Assembly: GCF_005796185.1 (NCBI RefSeq)
Contig: NZ_VAHM01000006.1
Location: 124,001-188,000 of the forward strand
DNA from: Pseudarthrobacter sp. NamB4
GTDB taxonomy: Bacteria > Actinomycetota > Actinomycetes > Actinomycetales > Micrococcaceae
DNA: 64,000 bases
Direction: 5' to 3'
Shown in pieces: positions 17,520 to 25,309 of this stretch. The translations under genes and the position numbers were made by a program. The notes under the pieces were generated by a model. The model ran no database searches. It was not told the DNA's origin and saw nothing but the letters and a program-made list of their open reading frames with translations. The first letter of the stretch is position 1. Each line of letters opens with the position of its first letter.

Positions 17520-18583
17520 GGGAGGGCTGCCGCTGGGTCCTGCTGCCGCAGGGCGGCGCCGGTGTCCTGGTGATACTGCAGAATGTGGTCCGGCTGAAGG
17601 TAGACGGTGGTTTCCGTCCCGGGTTCGGGGTGGCTGCCCCCGTCCTCCTTCACCAGCAGGCGGATATCCGCGCCGTGGCTGCGCACCACATACCGGCTGT
17701 GCAGGCCATGGTATGTGCGGGACAGGACCCTGCCGGAAAGTCCGACGGCGACGCCTCCGTGGGCGGGGGCGTCAACGGACGCCTTTTCCACCCGCAGGTA
17801 GGAGTTGGCGCCTGTGCTGAGCCCGGCCCCGGAAACCCTGTTAACTTCAGCCACGAATTCCGGCGTCAACGCCGAGCTGTCCCCGATGAAATTGCACACG
17901 AATTCGGTGGCAGAGTGGTCATAGATGTCCTGCGGCGTCCCCACCTGCTCCACCACGCCCTTGTTGAACACGGCAACGCGGTCGCTCATTGCCAGGGCCT
18001 CGTCCTGGTCATGGGTGACGTACACCGTGGTGATCCCAAATTCGCTTTGCAGGTCCTTGAGCTGCTGCCGGAGCTGATGGCGGAGCTTGGCGTCAAGGTT
18101 GGACAGCGGTTCATCCAGCAGGAGGATCTTGGGCTTCAGTACCAGGGCCCGGGCCACCGCCACCCGCTGCTGCTGCCCGCCGGACAGCTCCGCCACGTTT
18201 TTGGGCAGCTGTTCATCGCTGAGTTCCACCCGGCGGGCAATGTCCCGCACCAGGCGGTCGCTTTCTGCCGGCTTCTCTTTCCGCACCCGCAGCCCGAAGG
18301 CGATGTTCTCCCACACGCTCATGCTGGGGAACAGGGCATAGTTTTGGAACACCATGCCCACCTTCCTCCTGTCGCTGGGAAGTCGGGTGACGTCCTGCCC
18401 GTCCACCCAAACGGTGCCCTTGGCCGGCTGGATGAAGCCGGCCAAGGTGCGCAACGCCGTCGTCTTTCCGCAGCCGGAAGGCCCCAGCAGGGTGAAGAAT
18501 TCACCTGGCCGGACATGCAGGTCCAGCTGAGGAATGGCAGTGAAATCGCCAAAGGTAACTTCGATGTTGTCCAAGCGGATCAT
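17516..18583 (-). CDS. ABC transporter ATP-binding protein (PotA/FbpC type)
   Basis: A 355-residue ATPase with Walker A 'GPSGCGKTT', signature 'LSGGQQQRVAVARAL', Walker B 'ILLLDEPLSNLDAKLR' and the switch His in 'VTHDQDEALAMSD'. After the ATPase domain comes a C-terminal OB/TOBE regulatory part with 'RVEKASVDAPAHGGVAVGLSG' and 'GTETTVYLQPDHIL'. The N-terminus 'MIRLDNIEVTFGDFTAIPQLDLHVRPGEF' fits importers for iron(III) or phosphonates. It belongs to the three-gene operon with 18633-19706 (binding protein) and 15702-17519 (permease). Confidence 0.92.
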   Translation of the reverse strand: MIRLDNIEVTFGDFTAIPQLDLHVRPGEFFTLLGPSGCGKTTALRTLAGFIQPAKGTVWVDGQDVTRLPSDRRKVGMVFQNYALFPSMSVWENIAFGLRVRKEKPAESDRLVRDIARRVELSDEQLPKNVAELSGGQQQRVAVARALVLKPKILLLDEPLSNLDAKLRHQLRQQLKDLQSEFGITTVYVTHDQDEALAMSDRVAVFNKGVVEQVGTPQDIYDHSATEFVCNFIGDSSALTPEFVAEVNRVSGAGLSTGANSYLRVEKASVDAPAHGGVAVGLSGRVLSRTYHGLHSRYVVRSHGADIRLLVKEDGGSHPEPGTETTVYLQPDHILQYHQDTGAALRQQDPAAALP

Positions 18584-18632
18584 GGCAATCCTGTCTGGTG
18601 GAACGGGAGCGGAAGCGGGCGGGGGGAGCGGA

Positions 18633-19706
18633 CTATGTCATGTACTCAAGTTCGATCTTCTCCACCCAGGCGCCCATGTTTTCCTGAACGAAATCCCAGT
18701 CGATGTCCTGCTGCTTAAGGTCGGCGAAGAAGTCCACCACCTCGGGGTTGGCCTGGGTTCCGGCCTCCTTGTTGACCGGCATCGAGTTGAACTGCTTCGC
18801 AAACTCACCCTGGGTCTCTGCACTGCCGAACCAGTCGATGAACTTCTGGGCCTGCTCCTTCTTCTCCGTTCCCTTCACCAAGGCAATCTGTTCTACGGCC
18901 AGCGGGACACCCACAGACGGGATCACAGTTTCGACGTTCACGTTGAAGGACTTCTCACGTTCGGCAATGATCGAGGACGGCATCTGGCCCATGTCCACCT
19001 CACCGGATGCGATCCGGGCGAAGAGGTCCGTTTTTGCCACTGCCGGGCTACCGTTCTGGAAGTACTGCTCCACCTGCTTCCAGCCTTCATCCGAGATGCC
19101 AAGATCGCCGGAGTCGTCCCGATACCGGCTTAGGATGCCCGCGAACACGAGCTGTGCAGTGGCGGTGCCCAGGCCGGTGACCCGCTCGTAACGGGCCTTA
19201 AACTCGTCCTTCGTCCACAGATCGGTCCAGTCCTGCGGCGCCTTGTCCTCGGAGATTTTGTCCGAGTTGTAGCCCAGGAGGATGGCCTGCTTCACCAGCG
19301 GCCAGTAGGTTTCACCGTCGCCAAGATCCTCCTCCACCTCACCTGCCCAGGATGGCTCATACGGCTCGAGCGCATCCTCGGCCTTGATCTGCGAGAAGTA
19401 CATGTTGTTCAGGCCGAAGGCGACGTCGGCAATCGGGTTGTTCTTCTCGGCGATCAGTTTGTTGGTGGCATCAGCACCACCGGCACCGACGATCTCAATC
19501 TTGAAGCCGGCTTCGGCGGCCTTGGCGGTGACCCATTCGCCGCGGCCTTCGCCGTTGGAATTGGTGTAGACAACAAGGGTGTCGCCACTGGTCGCCGGAG
19601 CCGAGGAAGCTTCTCCCGACGCTGCGGGCACGGAAGTACCACCGCCGCAGCCGGCAAGAAGGGTGACGGCGACGGCGGCGGCAACCAAAGTCTGCAATTT
19701 ACGCAC
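18633..19706 (-). CDS. ABC transporter substrate-binding lipoprotein, family 1 (iron/AEP-like)
   Basis: A 357-residue lipoprotein: signal 'MRKLQTLVAAAVAVTLLAGC' ending in lipobox LAGC (Cys20), a Ser/Ala linker, then 'TLVVYTNSNGEGRGEWVTAKA', 'AEKNNPIADVAFGLNNMYFSQIKAEDALEPYEPSW' and 'GVPLAVEQIALVKGTEKKEQAQKFIDWFGSAETQGEFAKQ'. This layout is that of type II binding proteins for iron(III) or 2-aminoethylphosphonate. No DtxR box is visible upstream; instead a long inverted repeat lies at 19776-19811. No phosphonate-degrading enzyme is nearby, so the substrate remains open. Confidence 0.88.
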   Translation of the reverse strand: MRKLQTLVAAAVAVTLLAGCGGGTSVPAASGEASSAPATSGDTLVVYTNSNGEGRGEWVTAKAAEAGFKIEIVGAGGADATNKLIAEKNNPIADVAFGLNNMYFSQIKAEDALEPYEPSWAGEVEEDLGDGETYWPLVKQAILLGYNSDKISEDKAPQDWTDLWTKDEFKARYERVTGLGTATAQLVFAGILSRYRDDSGDLGISDEGWKQVEQYFQNGSPAVAKTDLFARIASGEVDMGQMPSSIIAEREKSFNVNVETVIPSVGVPLAVEQIALVKGTEKKEQAQKFIDWFGSAETQGEFAKQFNSMPVNKEAGTQANPEVVDFFADLKQQDIDWDFVQENMGAWVEKIELEYMT

Positions 19707-19775
19707 GATCAGGACTCATTTCTGGACTGGAACCGGAGCATGTCCGCACAGCCTATAGCGGGACATGCGGAATGG

Positions 19776-19811
19776 CGGGCTGTTATTTCTATCGATTCGA
19801 TAAACAGCCCG
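19776..19811. promoter_or_regulatory. Inverted repeat and nested palindrome upstream of the binding-protein gene
   Basis: Perfect nine-base arms CGGGCTGTT (19776-19784) and AACAGCCCG (19803-19811) enclose a second palindrome, TATCGATTCGATA (19790-19802). It lies about 70 bases before the start of the binding-protein gene that reads leftward. It could be a regulator's operator region or, transcribed, a hairpin. The A/T-rich core stands out in this G/C-rich genome. Confidence 0.5.
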
Positions 19812-19936
19812 GCAGTTTACTCTGGTCCAGTTGCAGGAACAGCGTGGGGCGTCCAAGTGAACGTCCAGTTAAAGTTTGCAGGCGTTGCTGGCGGCATGGG
19901 CGGCACGTGCTTCTGGAAGCCCGGGCGCCGCCGTCG

Positions 19937-20113
19937 TCAATCCTGGCTGACCGTCTCCGTGAGGTGGTGCGTTGGGATCCTGTCCCTGTCGTAGGTGATC
20001 TTTGTGTAGCCGTGCGGCCCGGGCTTGCCGGAAGCGTTCAGGTTCACGAAGACGATCTCCGCGATGGTGAGGATCCGAACCGGGGGCCGGGCTTCCCAGT
20101 GTGACAGGGCACC
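19937..20113 (-). pseudogene. C-terminal fragment, hotdog thioesterase-like (remnant)
   Basis: A 58-residue leftward open stretch without a start codon, directly after the GNAT gene's stop and in a different frame. It reads '...RILTIAEIVFVNLNASGKPG' and 'PHGYTKITYDRDRIPTHH', ending at TGA 19937-19939. The 'VFVNLN..GKP.PHG' phrase resembles the C-terminal strand of acyl-CoA thioesterases. The upstream two-thirds of such a domain are absent, so this is best seen as a decayed gene end. The rest of the 19707-20112 gap holds the inverted repeat at 19776-19811 and nothing else I can name. Confidence 0.4.
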
Positions 20114-20616
20114 TACGCCATTGCGGTGTGGGCGGCGCTTCGGGCATTGATGCTCTTGGCGTAGCAGTGGGAGTGCTCAACCCCGATGTAGGGCCCGAAA
20201 TTCGGCACCGCCTCAAAGCCGGAGTTCTGGTAAAAGTTCCGTCCGTCCGGCTGGGCTGATCCTGCCTCCGCCTTGATCCGCGTGATGCCCTGCTTGAAGG
20301 CTTCGGCCTCCAGGGCGGCCAGGATCGAACTCGCCACCCCTGAACCGCGGGTGTATGGAAGGACGTACAGCCGCTTGATTTCTGCGGTGGTGGCGTCGAG
20401 CATCCGCAGGCCGCCGCATCCCACGGGCTGGCCCGATCCCTTGTCATAGGCCACCAGGAACACCGCGCAGTCAGCGCCCGACGGCGGCGGGCCGGGTTCG
20501 TGGTCCGGCGTTCCGAAGCGGGCGTCGAGCTCGGCCTGTTGGGCGCGGCGCAAATCCGCGCCAACAGGGTGGGACCAGGGCACTTGCCGGATGTTCAGCC
20601 GCGGGTTGGTCTGCAT
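20113..20616 (-). CDS. GNAT family N-acetyltransferase
   Basis: A 167-residue acetyltransferase of the GNAT fold. The acetyl-CoA-binding signature is 'IKRLYVLPYTRGSGVASSILAALEAEAFKQG' (Q/RxxGxG/A-like 'RGSGVA'), followed by 'YQNSGFEAVPNFGPYIGVEHSHCYAKSI', the usual GNAT C-terminal pattern of the YjgM/PaiA-like subgroup. The acceptor substrate is unknown. It is a single-gene unit, with the MarR gene divergent at 20767 and a thioesterase-like fragment after its stop. Confidence 0.85.
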   Translation of the reverse strand: MQTNPRLNIRQVPWSHPVGADLRRAQQAELDARFGTPDHEPGPPPSGADCAVFLVAYDKGSGQPVGCGGLRMLDATTAEIKRLYVLPYTRGSGVASSILAALEAEAFKQGITRIKAEAGSAQPDGRNFYQNSGFEAVPNFGPYIGVEHSHCYAKSINARSAAHTAMA

Positions 20617-20766
20617 ATTGCCTCGATTCGCCGAAGGGTTATGCAGACTTAGGCTAAGGGGAAGCGATTACGCCGGTGTTTCCGGCCGGTTAGGGCCTCG
20701 AGACGTCAAGGAGTGGCTTTGCAACTCACTTGTCTGGCTAGTTATCAGCTGGTCTAGGATGATCGT

Positions 20767-21276
20767 ATGGGTTCTACGGGTAATGAAGGCTCCGGCTATT
20801 GGTACGGGCCGGACGGTCAACTGGATTACAGCGCTGCGGTGCTGAAATCACTGCGCGACTACCGGGCTGCAGAGACGGCGGTGCGGCGGTCCACCCGTGA
20901 CTCCATGGGAATGGGTGAGACGGACATCCTCGCCCTGCGCTATCTTCTGCGGGTCCAGGCGTCCGGCAAGACCGTGGTACCCAAGGACATCAGTCATTTC
21001 CTGGGTATTACCAGCGCTTCCACCACCTCACTCATTGACCGCTTGGTGGCAAGCGGCCACGTCCGCCGGGAGGCCCATCCCACTGACCGGCGCTCAGTGG
21101 TGGTGGTGCCCACTGTTGAGTCGGACCGGGAGGTCCGCGTAACGCTGGGGGCAATGCACCGCCAGATGATGGCAGTGGCCGAGTCCCTTACCGCGGATGA
21201 GGCCCGGGTTGTCATCGAATTCCTTGAACGGATGACGGAAGCGCTTCAGCGCGGCCATCCCGAAAAAAGTAACTAG
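20767..21276 (+). CDS. MarR family transcriptional regulator
   Basis: A 169-residue winged-helix regulator. 'LALRYLLRVQASGKTVVPKDISHFLGITSASTTSLIDRLVASGHVRREAHPTDRRSVVVVPT' is a complete MarR DNA-binding domain with the recognition helix at 'SASTTSLIDRLV' and the wing 'HPTDRRSV'. The N-terminus 'GYWYGPDGQLDYSAAVL' is atypical. CTAG-containing sequences flank the gene: two in its promoter (20738-20741 and 20754-20757) and four in a symmetric array just after its stop. These may be its own binding sites. Confidence 0.88.
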   Translation: MGSTGNEGSGYWYGPDGQLDYSAAVLKSLRDYRAAETAVRRSTRDSMGMGETDILALRYLLRVQASGKTVVPKDISHFLGITSASTTSLIDRLVASGHVRREAHPTDRRSVVVVPTVESDREVRVTLGAMHRQMMAVAESLTADEARVVIEFLERMTEALQRGHPEKSN

Positions 21277-21298
21277 CCCGACTAGCTAGACGCACTAG
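21273..21298. promoter_or_regulatory. Symmetric CTAG array
   Basis: Four CTAG tetramers in 26 bases with mirror spacing: CTAG, five bases, CTAGCTAG, five bases, CTAG. It overlaps the MarR stop codon and lies 50 bases before the small Cys-motif gene at 21348. CTAG is usually scarce in bacterial DNA, so the cluster is unlikely to be chance. It fits an operator for the adjacent MarR protein or another dimeric regulator controlling the downstream gene pair. Confidence 0.5.
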
Positions 21299-21347
21299 CA
21301 ATATGTATGCTTACGACTAATCCCGTAATTTCCTGACCTTCGGAGTC

Positions 21348-21674
21348 GTGAGCACGTTGATGACCTTTACTGAGCTTGCTCCTTCCGGTTCGCCGGAGGG
21401 TGCCACTATCAACAGCCCCCGGCGCGCCACCGGCACCGTTAGCGGCCCGGCTGTCCACTGCGGAACCGCCATGGAACTGGTCACTCCCGCTGTTGGCCCT
21501 GCCGCCGTCCGCTACACCTTCGGGCCCGAGGAAACCACCGTCCAGCTTCCGCATGTATGGCGCTGCGGATGCGGCTTCCAGCTCGACGCCTGGATCCAGT
21601 CCCCCTACGCTCTCGGGCCGCAGGGTGGAGCGGCTGAGCAGGGCGCCCGACATCTAATGGCGCTCTCCGCATGA
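21348..21674 (+). CDS. Small Cys-motif protein of unknown function, coupled to a Ser/Thr kinase
   Basis: A 108-residue protein from GTG at 21348. I do not recognise a family. Seen in the sequence: an N-terminal Ser/Thr/Pro-rich half, then 'VRYTFGPEETTVQLPHVWRCGCGF' (a CxC pair after a His/Trp) and 'QLDAWIQSPYALGP'. No signal peptide or membrane helix. Its stop overlaps the start of the kinase gene by four bases (ATGA), so the two are probably made together. The CxC/His cluster could bind a metal or form part of a small treble-clef, but that is a guess. It could be a kinase partner or substrate. Confidence 0.6.
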   Translation: MSTLMTFTELAPSGSPEGATINSPRRATGTVSGPAVHCGTAMELVTPAVGPAAVRYTFGPEETTVQLPHVWRCGCGFQLDAWIQSPYALGPQGGAAEQGARHLMALSA

Positions 21675-22597
21675 CCTCCTCCAACGCGGCGACCCTGCAA
21701 AGGCCTGCCGACCTCACTCAGCCCAAGACCGTCGTGGCTGGCCGGTACCAGCTTAGGGACCGCCTGGGCCGCGGCTCATTTGCCGAGGTTTTCCGCGCCG
21801 TGGACCTCAATGGGGGACCCGATGTGGCCGTAAAAGTGGCTGTGGGCGGCTCCGCGAAGCACTTCAGGCGCATAAGCAGCGAGGCCGCTGTCCTGGCGGC
21901 CCTGCGGCACCCTTCCATCGTCAGGTTCATCGGCGAGGGCGTTGTGCCGGGCGGTACCCCGCTCTCAGGGCGTCCCTTCCTGGTTGAGGAGATGGCCCTT
22001 GGGGGAACCCTCTCCGAGGCCGTCCGCACCACCGCATACCAGCCTGGCGTCGTGGCCGGCTGGGCCCAGGGGCTCTTTGACGCACTGGCCCACCTTCACC
22101 GGCAGGGGCTTGTCCACCGCGACATCAAGCCGGCCAACCTGATGCTGAGCGGCCTGCGCCGGAGCCCTGTGCGCATTATCGATTTCGGCATTGTGGCCCC
22201 TGCCGGTGCAGCTCCAGAGCCCGGCATGTCGTCCGGGACGGTGCACTACATGAGTCCGGAACAGGCATCTGGGGGACCGGCCCGTCCGTCGTGGGACGTG
22301 TATGCCATGGGTTTGGTCCTCCTGGAACTCCTCACAGGAACGAAGGCCTTCCCCGGGACCGCAATAGAGTCACTCGTGGCCCGGACCCTTCGAAGCCCGC
22401 AGGTTCCGGACTCCCTGGGGTCCGGCTGGTGTTCCTTCCTCCACTCATTAACGGCGATGGACAGTGCAGCGCGCCCGACTGCGGCGGAGGCCGCGGGCAT
22501 GGCCGCGCAGCTTGTCCCCGCACCGGCAGAAGAGGCGTTCAGTCCCTGCCGGAGGATGGCGTTTTTTCCGGCCCGCCGGATCCGGCAGCTTACCTAG
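21671..22597 (+). CDS. Soluble Hanks-type serine/threonine protein kinase
   Basis: A 308-residue kinase with every core motif: glycine loop 'LGRGSFAEV' (residues 32-40), ATP Lys55 in 'VAVKVA', catalytic loop 'HRDIKPANL' (149-157), 'DFG' (171-173), and 'SGTVHYMSPEQASG' in place of the APE region. The C-lobe 'SWDVYAMGLVLLELLTGTKAFPG' is normal. It ends soon after the kinase fold, with no membrane helix and no PASTA domains, so it is cytoplasmic and unlike the cell-wall kinase PknB. It is coupled by overlap to the small protein before it. Its last four bases overlap the end of the convergent phosphatase gene. Confidence 0.9.
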   Translation: MTSSNAATLQRPADLTQPKTVVAGRYQLRDRLGRGSFAEVFRAVDLNGGPDVAVKVAVGGSAKHFRRISSEAAVLAALRHPSIVRFIGEGVVPGGTPLSGRPFLVEEMALGGTLSEAVRTTAYQPGVVAGWAQGLFDALAHLHRQGLVHRDIKPANLMLSGLRRSPVRIIDFGIVAPAGAAPEPGMSSGTVHYMSPEQASGGPARPSWDVYAMGLVLLELLTGTKAFPGTAIESLVARTLRSPQVPDSLGSGWCSFLHSLTAMDSAARPTAAEAAGMAAQLVPAPAEEAFSPCRRMAFFPARRIRQLT

Positions 22598-23271
22598 GCC
22601 CCTTTGACGTCCCGGCCGGTGGGGTCTTCCGCTGTTGGATCGGCAAGAGCGAGCCCGCCCACAGGGCTGCCGTCCCAGTGAATTAGTTTCCACCCGTTGT
22701 CCGGATCGCCTTCCAAGGCCACGATTCCGGTATTCGCCAGCACATGGCGCGCGGCGAATTCATGGTCAGCGTCCTCAGCGCGGCGTCCGGCCCAGGTACG
22801 GATGGCCGCACCATGGCTGACCACCGCGGCCGTCTCGTGCTGCCCGCCGGGCGCACGGTCCACGATCCGGCGGATCGCAGCGTCAAAGCGTTCAAAGAAG
22901 GTATGCCCGTCCGGACCTGCCGGCATTCTCTGGTCCAGGTCCCCTGCGGCCCAGGAGAAAACCGTGCCCATGTACCGCTTGTGGGCTTCGTGGTCGGTCA
23001 GTTTTTCCAGCGACCCGGCTTCGATCTCGTGCAGGCCATCAAGCACCTCCACTTCCAGCCCGTGCACCCGGGCCAGCGGCGCCGCCGTGATTTGGGTCCT
23101 GATCAGCGTTGACGCGTACAGGGCGCCGATGGGCTCGTTGGCAAGCGACCTGGCCATCGCCTCTGCCTGCCGTTCACCCAGCTCCGTGAGTCCCGGCCCC
23201 GGGTGCGCCGTATCCAGCTGGCCGAGCACGTTACCGGGGGTCTGTCCGTGGCGGATGAGCAGCAACTTCAT
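22594..23271 (-). CDS. Histidine phosphatase family protein
   Basis: A protein of about 225 residues with the catalytic 'LLLIRHGQTPGNV' (RHG motif) at its N-terminus, 'YASTLIRTQITAAPLA', the acid 'HEIEAGSLE' and the second catalytic His in 'AAVVSHGAAIRTW'. It belongs to the phosphoglycerate-mutase-like broad-specificity phosphatases. ATG at 23271 is chosen because the RHG motif then falls at residues 7-9 as usual; an ATG at 23295 would add eight residues. Substrate unknown. Upstream (to its right) is purB in the same direction, separated by a terminator-like hairpin. Confidence 0.85.
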   Translation of the reverse strand: MKLLLIRHGQTPGNVLGQLDTAHPGPGLTELGERQAEAMARSLANEPIGALYASTLIRTQITAAPLARVHGLEVEVLDGLHEIEAGSLEKLTDHEAHKRYMGTVFSWAAGDLDQRMPAGPDGHTFFERFDAAIRRIVDRAPGGQHETAAVVSHGAAIRTWAGRRAEDADHEFAARHVLANTGIVALEGDPDNGWKLIHWDGSPVGGLALADPTAEDPTGRDVKGA

Positions 23272-23316
23272 GCTTCCAGTTTCCCACCCCATCAACCAAG
23301 GGTGACGCCGGGGAAA

Positions 23317-23356
23317 GACGAAGGCGCCCGACCCGCCCGGGCCCGGCGCCGCCGTC
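23317..23356 (-). terminator. Hairpin terminator after purB
   Basis: Read leftward, GACG and GGCGCC pair with GGCGCC and CGTC across a C/G-rich loop, followed by TTTCCCC. It lies 24 bases past the purB stop and before the start of the histidine phosphatase gene, as expected for a factor-independent terminator. Confidence 0.55.
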
Positions 23357-23379
23357 GTAATTTCCCTGTACCGCGGGGA

Positions 23380-24822
23380 CTACTTGAGGTGGTCCACCAG
23401 CTGGTCCGCGATGCCCGTGTACTTGCCGGGTGTCAGCGCGAGCAGCCGTGCCTCGGCCTCCCGCGAAAGGCCGAGGCTCTGCACGAACTCCTGCATGCGG
23501 GCCGCATCCACGCGCTGGCCGCGGGTGAGGTCCTTGAGGCGTTCGTAGGGATTTTCCATGCCTTCGACGCCGGCGATCGCCTCGGCGCGCATGACCATCT
23601 GGATCGCTTCGCCCAGGACCTCCCAGTTGGTGTCCAGGTCTCCGGCCAGGACGTCCACCGCGACGTCAAGGCGCTCCAGGCCCTTGGAAACATTGGAAAT
23701 CGCCAGCAGTGAGTGGCCGAACGCCACGCCGATGTTGCGCTGGCTGGAGGAGTCCGTGAGGTCCCGCTGCCAGCGTGAGGTGACAAGGGTGGCGCCCAGG
23801 GTGTCCAGCAGGCCGTTGGAGATCTCCAGGTTTGCCTCCGCGTTCTCGAAGCGGATCGGGTTGACCTTGTGCGGCATGGTGGAGGAGCCGGTGGCACCGG
23901 CAACAGGGATCTGCGCGAAGTAGCCGATGGAAATGTAGCTCCAGATGTCCGTGCAGACGTTGTGCAGGATGCGGTTGAACCGGGCGACGTCGGCGTACAG
24001 CTCCCCCTGCCAGTCGTGGCTCTCGATCTGCGTGGTCAGGGGGTTCCAGGTCAGTCCCAGCCCTTCCACGAAGGACTTGGAGACCTGCTGCCAGTCGACG
24101 CCGGGAACGGAAGCAACGTGTGCGGCATAGGTGCCGGTGGCTCCGTTGATCTTCCCCAGGTACTCGGTCTTTTCGATCCGGTCCAGTTGGCGGGTCAGGC
24201 GGTGCGCGATCACCGCAAGCTCTTTGCCGAGCGTGGTGGGCGTGGCGGGCTGGCCGTGCGTTCGGGACAGCATGGGGACTGCCCGGTTTTCGTTGGCCAT
24301 CGTGCTGATCTGGGCCACCAGGCTGCGGGCTGCGGGCAGCCACACGTCCTCCACAGCACCCTTGATGCCCAGCGCGTAGGACAGGTTGTTGATGTCTTCG
24401 GAGGTGCAGCCGAAGTGGACCATGGCGGTGAGGTTTTCGATGCCGATGGCAGGAAGGCGGCGGCCGATGTAGTACTCAACGGCTTTGACGTCGTGGACCG
24501 TGACGGCTTCGATGTCGGCCAGCTCGGCCACTGAACCGGCGTCAAATTCGGTGACGATTGCGCGGAGCTGGTCCTGCTGCTCCTGCGTCAGCGTACGGGC
24601 GCCCGGAAGCACGTTGTTGCTGGTCAGGTGGATGAGCCATTCAACTTCCACCGCCACCCGGTCCCGGTTGAGCGCCGCTTCGGACAGGTAGTCCACCAGG
24701 GGTGCCACGGCCGACTGGTAACGGCCGTCCAGCGGTCCCAGCGCGATTTTATCCGGGGACGCGGCAAGGGCCAGGCGTCCTGAGGGCGTACGGGTGTCAG
24801 CTGTGGCGGCGGTTTCAGGCAT
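23380..24822 (-). CDS. purB: Adenylosuccinate lyase
   Basis: A 480-residue fumarase/aspartase superfamily enzyme that cleaves SAICAR and adenylosuccinate in purine synthesis. Diagnostic parts: 'LGPLDGRYQSAVAPLVDYLSEAALNRDRV', 'VHFGCTSEDINNLSYALG', 'MLSRTHGQPATPTTLGKELAV' and the fumarate lyase signature 'GSSTMPHKVNPIRFENAEA'. The architecture is of the E. coli PurB type with the '...TDSSSQRNIGVAFGHSLLA' active-site segment. The N-terminal extension of about 20 residues is variable in actinobacteria. It is followed by a terminator-like hairpin and appears to be a single-gene unit. Confidence 0.95.
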   Translation of the reverse strand: MPETAATADTRTPSGRLALAASPDKIALGPLDGRYQSAVAPLVDYLSEAALNRDRVAVEVEWLIHLTSNNVLPGARTLTQEQQDQLRAIVTEFDAGSVAELADIEAVTVHDVKAVEYYIGRRLPAIGIENLTAMVHFGCTSEDINNLSYALGIKGAVEDVWLPAARSLVAQISTMANENRAVPMLSRTHGQPATPTTLGKELAVIAHRLTRQLDRIEKTEYLGKINGATGTYAAHVASVPGVDWQQVSKSFVEGLGLTWNPLTTQIESHDWQGELYADVARFNRILHNVCTDIWSYISIGYFAQIPVAGATGSSTMPHKVNPIRFENAEANLEISNGLLDTLGATLVTSRWQRDLTDSSSQRNIGVAFGHSLLAISNVSKGLERLDVAVDVLAGDLDTNWEVLGEAIQMVMRAEAIAGVEGMENPYERLKDLTRGQRVDAARMQEFVQSLGLSREAEARLLALTPGKYTGIADQLVDHLK

Positions 24823-25006
24823 GTGCTGATTCTTTCACGAACTCCACCACGCCCTTAAGCGGCGGCCGGGCAGGTTACTTGTCCACATAGCCGACGGCGG
24901 TCCTGCAGCCCGGGGGTGCCCCTCCGTACCGTCGTGGGAAGGGTATGCGGCAGCAGGCGAAGGGAAAGGGTGCAGTGGGAACGGTAAAGGCAGGGTGGAA
25001 GCGGCT

Positions 25007-25309
25007 ATGAGCGTCGAGCTTGCAGGCCCGGATCTGCGCAGCGACATGCTGCGCGCTGCCCGAGTGGACCAGTTGGCCGCCCGGGTCGTCGGATGCCTGG
25101 CCAGTGCCGAGGAGGTCCTGGCAGGCTTCACAGACATACAGCTGCTTCGGTGGGAATCGCCGGCTGGGAGGGCTTATCGGGATGCTGTGTCACTGCAGGC
25201 TGCCGCCCTTGGGCGCTGCCTTGAATCGCTGGGCGCAGCAAGGGCTGCCGTGGAACGGCACAGCCAGGAGACCCTGGTGGCGGGCTGCTCCCACAACGGC
25301 ATGTCCTGA
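25007..25309 (+). CDS. Small WXG-like helical protein
   Basis: A 100-residue predicted all-helical protein, ATG at 25007 with GGTGGAAG upstream (a GTG at 24995 would add four residues). It lacks a signal peptide. 'FTDIQLLRWESPAGRAYRDAVSLQAAALGRCLESLGAARAAVERH' has the W-x-S-P-A-G-x-x-Y/F spacing seen at the turn of ESAT-6/WXG100 proteins, with flanking amphipathic helices. It overlaps the next gene by one base (TGATG), so the two are probably co-translated. WXG-like proteins usually act as secreted partners or as antitoxin/scaffold units; no type VII secretion gene is in the window. Function inferred only loosely. Confidence 0.6.
   Translation: MSVELAGPDLRSDMLRAARVDQLAARVVGCLASAEEVLAGFTDIQLLRWESPAGRAYRDAVSLQAAALGRCLESLGAARAAVERHSQETLVAGCSHNGMS

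Noticed and set aside
20651..20672. ACTTAGGCTAAGGGG upstream of the MarR gene as a DtxR box
   Set aside because: Only the left half resembles the consensus (about 9 of 19 positions); unlike the boxes at 8959 and 60181 it lacks the TAGCCT core.
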